The position numbers were made by a program, and so were the translations under genes. From positions 60,773,266-60,837,265 of the forward strand of contig NC_083560.1 in assembly GCF_019925205.1 (NCBI RefSeq): a stretch of DNA of 64,000 nucleotides, written 5' to 3'. The notes under the pieces were generated by a model. That model did no database searches and was not told the origin of the DNA. It was given only the letters and a program-made list of their open reading frames with translations. Source of the stretch: Metopolophium dirhodum. Its lineage: Eukaryota; Arthropoda; Insecta; Hemiptera; Aphididae. Positions 57,837 to 64,000 of this stretch are shown here, piece by piece (position 1 is the stretch's first letter; every line of letters starts with the position of its first letter).

Positions 57837-60800
57837 GTACCTACATTTGTTTCTTGCCGATTTTACTTTGTGATGGACATTGGACACTACCGAATAGTTT
57901 CTACTATCAAAAGAAAATCGATAGTCCATGTGAACGATCAAATAATAAAAAAGTATAGATTGATGCTGGGTTGCACAAACATTCACTAAATATTTTAATA
58001 ATTTTTCTGTAGCATGATTTAGTGGCCCATGATTGGTCCATTACATTTTAAGGCACCATTAAATTAATCAGTTTTTATGAACTTTTACTTTTTTATTAGT
58101 AATAGTTAGATGCATTGCTAAGCCATTAATTCTAATTCATTGTAGGCCTTGAATATGTTTCAATGAACTGAATGATGGTTCTGAAGTCACTGTTGTAACA
58201 TATAGGTTTTATATATAGAACATAGGTAGTATTTTTAGTAGGCACTCAATGTTAGGTAACATATATGTAGATTTGTACGCTTCAATTGGAGTATCTGCTT
58301 TTTCAGGTATTTTTCTTCCATAACTTTTTACATAAACAGTTCTTCATAAAGTACTTTACTGCTAGAGGGTAAATCTGATTCATATTTTTTAGCAGCGTCC
58401 AATAATTCTTAGAATAGTTAGAAATTATAGCATTGTAATCTTTAGAAAATCACAAATTAAATTCTGATATAAGGTTATCTAAGTAAGATAAAAAATGATT
58501 TATTTGTTAATATTAAGATCATAAGTGAATAAATAAAAATAAAATAAATAAAAAGTGTTTCCAGATCTTCATAGCTGGAGAGGGGGATACTATCTATATT
58601 TGTTGGATAGATTATTTCTAGAATCTAGTCTATGACAGTTATTAAAATATAACAAATCTCACTAGGGAAGCAGCTGTCCACCCTGCCTTTCCTGGAAAAA
58701 TACATATGAATATATGATTTATATTGATTTTTATGGATAGTATTTGCTCGATATCGTTATTTGTTTATTATTCTGAGAATCTGTACTTCAATATCCATTT
58801 GTTCTTCTATAATTTTATTTTAGTCAAAAATAATGTGAAATTTGTTTGCTGAAAAATTATCTCATATTTTATTCAATACTTTGTAATTGAATAGAAAGTG
58901 GAAGTGTTATAACTAAACATTTTGTCAATATTTTTAAGCGAACCAAAAATTCAAAATTATTATTGATGTGGATAGTCAATAAACATAGCTCTTTCCATAA
59001 TTAAATCATCCATTGTACTTACTATAGCCGGTAATATTTCTAAAAAGTGTAAAATTCAATCATACCATTCAACCCAACAAGTTCAATATTTGTCTTAACT
59101 GCTTTTTGAGCAGGTAAAAGTTCTGTTATTTTTAAACTTAAATGTTTTGATTTTAAAGCAGATAGTCTCTCATAAAAATTATTATCATTTGTAATTATAC
59201 CAACTGTATTTAATACTAAATATGTGGTTCCAACAATGAGTATATAAAATCAAGGGGTTGAAATGTTGGTCAATCCATCATATCCATCATATGCAATGCC
59301 TTGAAGGTATAAAATATCTAAATTATTTACTTTCAATTATTTTATTGTAGTATCAGTCAAATTTTTAATTTTAATTACTTTTAAATGTATTTTATTGAAT
59401 AAGTAAAATAATTATATAGGTAAAATTATGAAATTGTAGTATTAATATAATATATTGAAATAATACATGGATTCATAATTACAAAAATTATTTTAAATTA
59501 AATAAATTATATACTTTGTTTGAAGCTATATTTTACATATTTACATTTTTTTTTGCGTCTATAATCACCTTTTGGGACAGTAAAAATGCTTCAATTTCTT
59601 CAACAGCATCTTTTCTGGTAGGAAACTGATCTAGTTTGTACTTTGGGGAGTCTAAAGTAAAAAAGATTTCAAAAGCGTCAGGAAAAACAAACAAAAAATT
59701 AATGAAAAATCTAAATATTTACACAAAACCAGTTATTGACTAGTGTAACTAAAAAAAATAAATCTGTAGATACATTAAATTTCTATTAGCGATTTCCATA
59801 TACCATATAATTTTGAAAATATTGCAACATTTATTGACCTATTTATAGGCATAAAAAAATTTCTATTTGTTTTTTAGATTTGTATTCTATACATTTCAAT
59901 AAAATTGTATTCATTGGGTCAAAAAGCTTTAAAATGTAAAATAAGGTTCCTTATAAGTTTTTATAATAGCAGTTGATAAATATTAATGATCCATAGGAAC
60001 AAATTTAATTTATAAATATTTAAATGTTAACAAAATTTATCAAAATCTCTAAAATGTTCAAATTTATTGTAATTAAAAAATTATTAATGTTCTATTTTTA
60101 TAGCTAAGGATTGAAAATTTAAATCAAGGATTCTCTTAAATAGTTTATACTGTAACCAAAAAATCGAAAAAATATATAAACAGCTATTTTTTACAGACAT
60201 TTTAAGTTCAAATTTGGACAAAATTACATATTAAAACCAAGAATAACAATTTTAGTTATATTTTTGTAATTTTTTGGCAAAAATTAATTTAACCTACTGT
60301 TGCACTATTGCTTAATAGTAATTTTAATTACTTTAATCACAATAATATCATTAAATATGTTTGCTAATATTATAGGCTGACAAATCATTTTCGCTCAGAA
60401 TTGTTTTTCATATACAATGATTTTATAACATTAGATTCAAATTTAATACAATCCATTATAGTGACCCACTTGTACAGCAGAGTGAGATCCACTTAACTAT
60501 TTTATTTTATTTTTTTTTGTTTTGATTTCTTTGCTTTCTGGCCTGCTAGATTTTAAAGTTCTAAAAATTGGCACTCTGGTAACTTAGAGTTGCCCATCCC
60601 TGTTGTACACCATTAAATACTACTGTCAAGGACGCCCGCAGAAATTTGGGGAAGAATTAGCAACTGCCACTACTTGCCCGCAGCGGACATCCTTGACTGC
60701 TCTTTTAGTTTTAAATTATACTAAGTAAAATAACAAGTGGATTGGAATAGGTCCAATGTACTTTATTTATTTAGAAAATAATATAATAATAATCAAATGT

Positions 60801-63800
60801 CATCTATTGTGGAATTAATATGTTTCAATTGTTATGATTTCAAGTTTAAAAGCAATTTGAAAGGAATATTCAATACTCAAAAACAGTTTCAAGATACCCC
60901 TATTATGCTGCATATGCTCACAATACTTGTTTTCATAATATATGCTTATAATAATATGCTACATAATATACTTTACATTTAACCAGATGAATAATTTATG
61001 TATATATGTTTATTTTTAAGTAAGTAAAAATATATTTTGTTATTTGGGTAGGTAATTAATTTTAATCTCTATTTAATTAAATAAGAAAAACATGTAAGAT
61101 ACTTAATTTATCTTAATTGTTGTCTTGATTCAATTTTAAAACAGTATGAAAATCTATACATATTTTAAAATTTGAGATGTTGTTTGTTAAATATAAAGCA
61201 ACTAGTAAATAAATGGTTGAACTTTGTACAATTTAATGACAATAACTAAAATTGTAAATAATAGAATGGAAAATATAAACATGTCCAGATAATATAGGTT
61301 TCTGGAGAAAAATTTGAAAATTGTATAAAATGAGTGCCCAATCAAAAAATTGAATGAACCTAACCTAACCTAGTTGGTAAAATGAATATAAAACCCTTAA
61401 AATCAATGTTACCTATATGTTTATATATACATTATAGTTTTTAGATAACTGATATTTTTGTTCCTCCTTGAATGTGTATGAATATACTATACATTATTCA
61501 TTTATTTAATAAATACATTTTATTTATAAATTTAGGATTTTTTATCTCACCAGTACAACGCAATTTGATTGTTGCAAAATTGAATTGCATAGAAATATAC
61601 CTAATTAATGAACATGGTCTCTTGTTACTATCAGAAACGGATTTTAATCAAAAAGTTGAAATAATGAAAGTTTTTAGACCTAAAGTATGATGAATGACGA
61701 TGAATTAATTTAAATCATCTACTACATTTAAAGTAATAAAATTATTATTTTTTTTTCAGAACAAAACTACAGACCTTATATTTGTAGTAACTACTCAATA
61801 CAATGCAATGGTTTTAGAATATACTCAGTCATCTGATAAAATTGAAATGTTGACAAAAGGGCATTGTAATGTATTTGATCATTTTGGGGTTGCAACAGAA
61901 TTTATGGGCATAATTGATCCTAATGCCAAATTAGTAATGCTAAAATTATTTGAAAAAATTTTTAAAATCATACCATTAGACAAAGAGGGTGAACTTGAAG
62001 TGTATTCTATTACGTGAGTTATATGCATAAAGTTATATTAATTAAATTAATTATATAAAATTATGTTTTTCAAAAATGCCTATGTACTTACTAATTAGTA
62101 ATTACTAATATTAAATGTAATAATCTATTACCAATCATAGATTTTAATATAAACAGATTAGATATCCTTTGATAAAATGTAAGAAATTGTTTATTAAGAA
62201 ATTCCATCATTTTCCAAAGGGTATTATTCTCTTAAAGTATGGAGTATATAAGAAGAATATATCTGATATAAAAAAAAAAATGAGTTATCTGTTACATAAT
62301 ATCATCGCTTATTTGTCTAATTTAGTTCTAATTCTATAAAAACACTTAATTTGTTTTAAATTTATCATATTATGCTTATTGTACTTATGAAGTCATATAT
62401 TCTAGAACGGAAGAAACAAATATACAAGATATTGGTTTTTTGTATGGTTTTACTAACCCTACTATTATAATCATTCATGAGAATGCAATGGGTCGAAATA
62501 TTAAAATAAAAAAAATTATTGTTGATTTTATAACATGTATTGAGGTAATTTATTTTTTAATTTTCCACTAATTTATTAAGTTAAATTTAAATTGTATATT
62601 TGACTAGGATTCCAAGAAATATAAAAGTATTGAAAAAGAAGCTTCAATGGTCATTCCTGTTCCTCCGCCTCTCTGTGGGGCTATTATTATTGGTGAAAGT
62701 TCAATTTTTTATCATAATGGCTCCTTTAATATTATTCGTCTTCCCATAAAACAAGTAAATTATTTTTAACATAAATGATACATTATATATTTCTTACATT
62801 TGTTATATTTTCAGAAAATAGAAATTGTATGTTATACTAGAGTTGATTTAGAGGGAACAAGATATTTACTTGGAGACCATTCAGGATGTTTGCTTATGTT
62901 ATTTTTAAAGTATGAAAAAACATTAAACGGAAAATTTAAAGTTACAGATCTATATTTACGTTATTTTGGTTGGTTAAACAATTATGTTAATGTTTTGGAA
63001 TATCAATAAAACAAATATGTTTTTTCAGGAGAAATTAGTATTCCTATATCACTTACATATTTGGATAACAAAGTAATTTATGTCGCATCTAAATTTGGTG
63101 ACTCTCAACTTATTAAATTACATCATGAATTTAATGAAACTGGTTCACATATAACACTTTTAGATCAATATCTTAATTTAGGACCAATTGTTGACATGTG
63201 CTTAGTTGATATCGACCAACGTGGTCAAGAACAAATTGTTACTTGTTCAGGTATGTTTAGTAGGTATTGCTTATTTAAAAAATTAAAAAGAAGGATATAC
63301 CTAGAAATAATTAGTTTATTTTTTATTAACAATTTGAAGGGGCATATAAAGATGGATCTCTTAGAATTATAAACAATGGAGTAGGGATTCAAGAAATAGC
63401 CACAATTGATTTGCTTGGAATTAAAGGAATTTGGTCTCTAAGTTTTAATACTAAAAGTGATCTAGATGATACATTAGTATTATCTTTTGTTTGGCATAGT
63501 AAAGTGTTGGCATATGATAGCGAAGAGGCAGAAGAAATATATGTTGAAGGTTTTGAATCTGAGTTACAAACATTTTACTGTGGTAAAACATTAGATAATA
63601 AGATGGTTCAAATAACATCTGCTAGTGTTCGGTTAATTTGTATGGAGTCAAAAAAATTAATAAGTGAATGGAAAGTACCATATTTCAGAAATATTAATGC
63701 TGTGTCGTGTAATGGTCGTCAGGCGGTTTGCTCTTCAGCACATGATCTATATTACATAGAAATTGGAACACACAAAATTTTTCAAAATAAGTATAACTTT

Positions 63801-64000
63801 TTTGTATATACATTTAATGTTTGGTATTAATTTTTTTTCAAAACATGTTAATAGGCATATTACATTAGAACATGAAGCATCTTGTCTTGACATTTGTTTA
63901 TTTAAAGACAAATTTGGTGAAACTATAATACTGCTTGCTATTGGTCTATGGACAGATACATCTATTAAAGTACTTAAACTTCCTGATTTTGTAGAACTTG
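57773..64000 (+). CDS. DDB1: DDB1-like protein, 5' part, 9 exons, runs off window
   Basis: DDB1 is the triple beta-propeller adaptor of CUL4 ubiquitin ligases, acting in DNA-damage recognition and substrate recruitment in the nucleus. Joined exons: 57773-57836, 61536-61684, 61760-62013, 62406-62544, 62608-62754, 62815-62968, 63029-63250, 63340-63790 and 63856 to the window edge. All phases agree over about 575 codons, about half of the usual 1140. Family-typical stretches include IEIYLINEHG, EIMKVFRPK, LEYTQSSDKI, MGIIDPNAK, GAIIIGESSIFYHNG, RYLLGDHSG, FGDSQLIKL, LGPIVDMCLVDIDQRGQEQ, VTCSG, DDTLVLSF and IGLWTD. The part seen covers propeller A and part of propeller B. Identity to DDB1 looks modest for such a conserved family, so this may be a lineage-specific paralogue. 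Confidence 0.9.
57837..61535. other. DDB1: DDB1-like intron 1
   Basis: 3.7 kb without exons. Besides the U1 copy it holds a lone hAT-like end (ttgcccatccctg, near 60590) and a short inverted pair gtcaaggacg / catccttgac (60627-60697). Confidence 0.6.
59556..60494 (-). repeat. Unclassified repeat family (U1), reverse copy in DDB1-like intron 1
   Basis: Starts gcgtctataatcacctttt-gggacagtaaaa, ends TCGCTCAGAATTG, near-palindrome, cttgtacagcagagtgagatccactt. The tail beyond the T-run is missing. Confidence 0.75.
61536..61684 (+). CDS. DDB1: DDB1-like exon 2
   Basis: Acceptor AATTTAG, donor GTATGA. It codes GFFISPVQRNLIVAKLN through EIMKVFRPK, the first two strands of propeller A. Confidence 0.88.
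61760..62013 (+). CDS. DDB1: DDB1-like exon 3
   Basis: Acceptor TTTTTCAG, donor GTGAGT. It codes TTDLIFVVTTQYNAMVLEY, then MGIIDPNAKLVMLKLFEK and FKIIPLDKEGELEVYSI, matching propeller A. Confidence 0.9.
62406..62544 (+). CDS. DDB1: DDB1-like exon 4
   Basis: Acceptor TATTCTAG, donor GTAATT. It codes the loop and strand IQDIGFLYGFTNPTIIIIHE onward. This is the least conserved of the exons; reading phase and the FLYG...PTI pattern support it. Confidence 0.82.
62608..62754 (+). CDS. DDB1: DDB1-like exon 5
   Basis: Acceptor TTGACTAG, donor GTAAAT. It codes EKEASMVIPVPPPLCGAII and IGESSIFYHNG, strongly DDB1-like. Confidence 0.9.
62815..62968 (+). CDS. DDB1: DDB1-like exon 6
   Basis: Acceptor ATTTTCAG. 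The donor is the non-consensus GTTGGT, followed by a 60-base intron; the phase and the join YFG|EISIPISLTYLDN fit the family. It carries VDLEGTRYLLGDHSGCL. Confidence 0.87.
63029..63250 (+). CDS. DDB1: DDB1-like exon 7
   Basis: Acceptor TTTTTCAG, donor GTATGT. It codes YVASKFGDSQLIKL and NLGPIVDMCLVDIDQRGQEQ then IVTCS, the most diagnostic DDB1 segment in the window. Confidence 0.92.
63340..63790 (+). CDS. DDB1: DDB1-like exon 8
   Basis: Acceptor TTTGAAG, donor GTATAA. It codes GAYKDGSLRIINNGVG, IDLLGIKGIWSL, DDTLVLSF, QITSASVRLI and ISEWKVP, passing from propeller A toward propeller B. Confidence 0.92.
63856..64000 (+). CDS. DDB1: DDB1-like exon 9, cut by window end
   Basis: Acceptor TTAATAG. 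It codes HITLEHEASCLDICLF and LLAIGLWTDTSIKVLKLPDF, then reaches the window edge in frame. The remaining half of the protein should lie beyond. Confidence 0.9.

Overview
This is an AT-rich (roughly 70% A+T by impression) animal nuclear window. Short exons sit in long introns, transposable elements (TEs) are dense, and there are short (CCTAA)n runs of the insect telomere type. Codon use, repeat style and protein similarity suggest an insect, most likely an aphid or related hemipteran. That assignment is inference.

Only two host genes can be supported. (1) A complete arylsulfatase B-like gene on the minus strand (16549-40715): eight exons whose phases all join, giving about 553 residues with a signal peptide, the C-x-P-S-R formylglycine site and all expected metal and substrate residues. 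(2) The 5' half of a DDB1-like (DNA damage-binding protein 1, CUL4 adaptor) gene on the plus strand (57773 to the window end): nine exons, about 575 codons, running off the edge. It is recognisably DDB1 but looks divergent. The two genes are diverged head to head, separated by about 17 kb of mobile DNA.

Most of the rest is transposon-derived. 1-16.2 kb: TA-, TTAA- and 8-bp-TSD (target-site duplication) MITEs, a Helitron-like element, a tRNA-derived SINE, a three-deep nest of elements (6.7-8.4 kb), and a 5.8-kb inverted duplication with two near-identical 1689-bp arms (9008-14784). 16.5-40.9 kb: the ARSB gene; its introns hold a broken 2.49-kb hAT transposon with perfect 8-bp TSD inside a four-layer nest (22.6-26.9 kb), palindromic TTAA MITEs and repeated copies of one unclassified repeat. 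41-48 kb: hAT MITEs and a Mutator-like (MULE) transposon with FLYWCH finger and transposase, 8-bp TSD and ten inward-facing copies of a 14-bp subterminal motif, interrupted by a SINE. 48-57 kb: a decayed Ty3/gypsy retrotransposon fossil, another copy of the unclassified repeat carrying two secondary insertions, and a 1.35-kb element with exact 8-bp TSD. 57.4-64 kb: DDB1-like promoter region and exons, with another copy of the same repeat in intron 1.

The most unusual item is the large inverted duplication, whose transcript could fold into a 1.7-kb hairpin. Next are the ten-copy unclassified family ending in CAGAATCTAAAAT and the MULE's subterminal repeat arrays. No CRISPR, rRNA or functional tRNA gene was seen.
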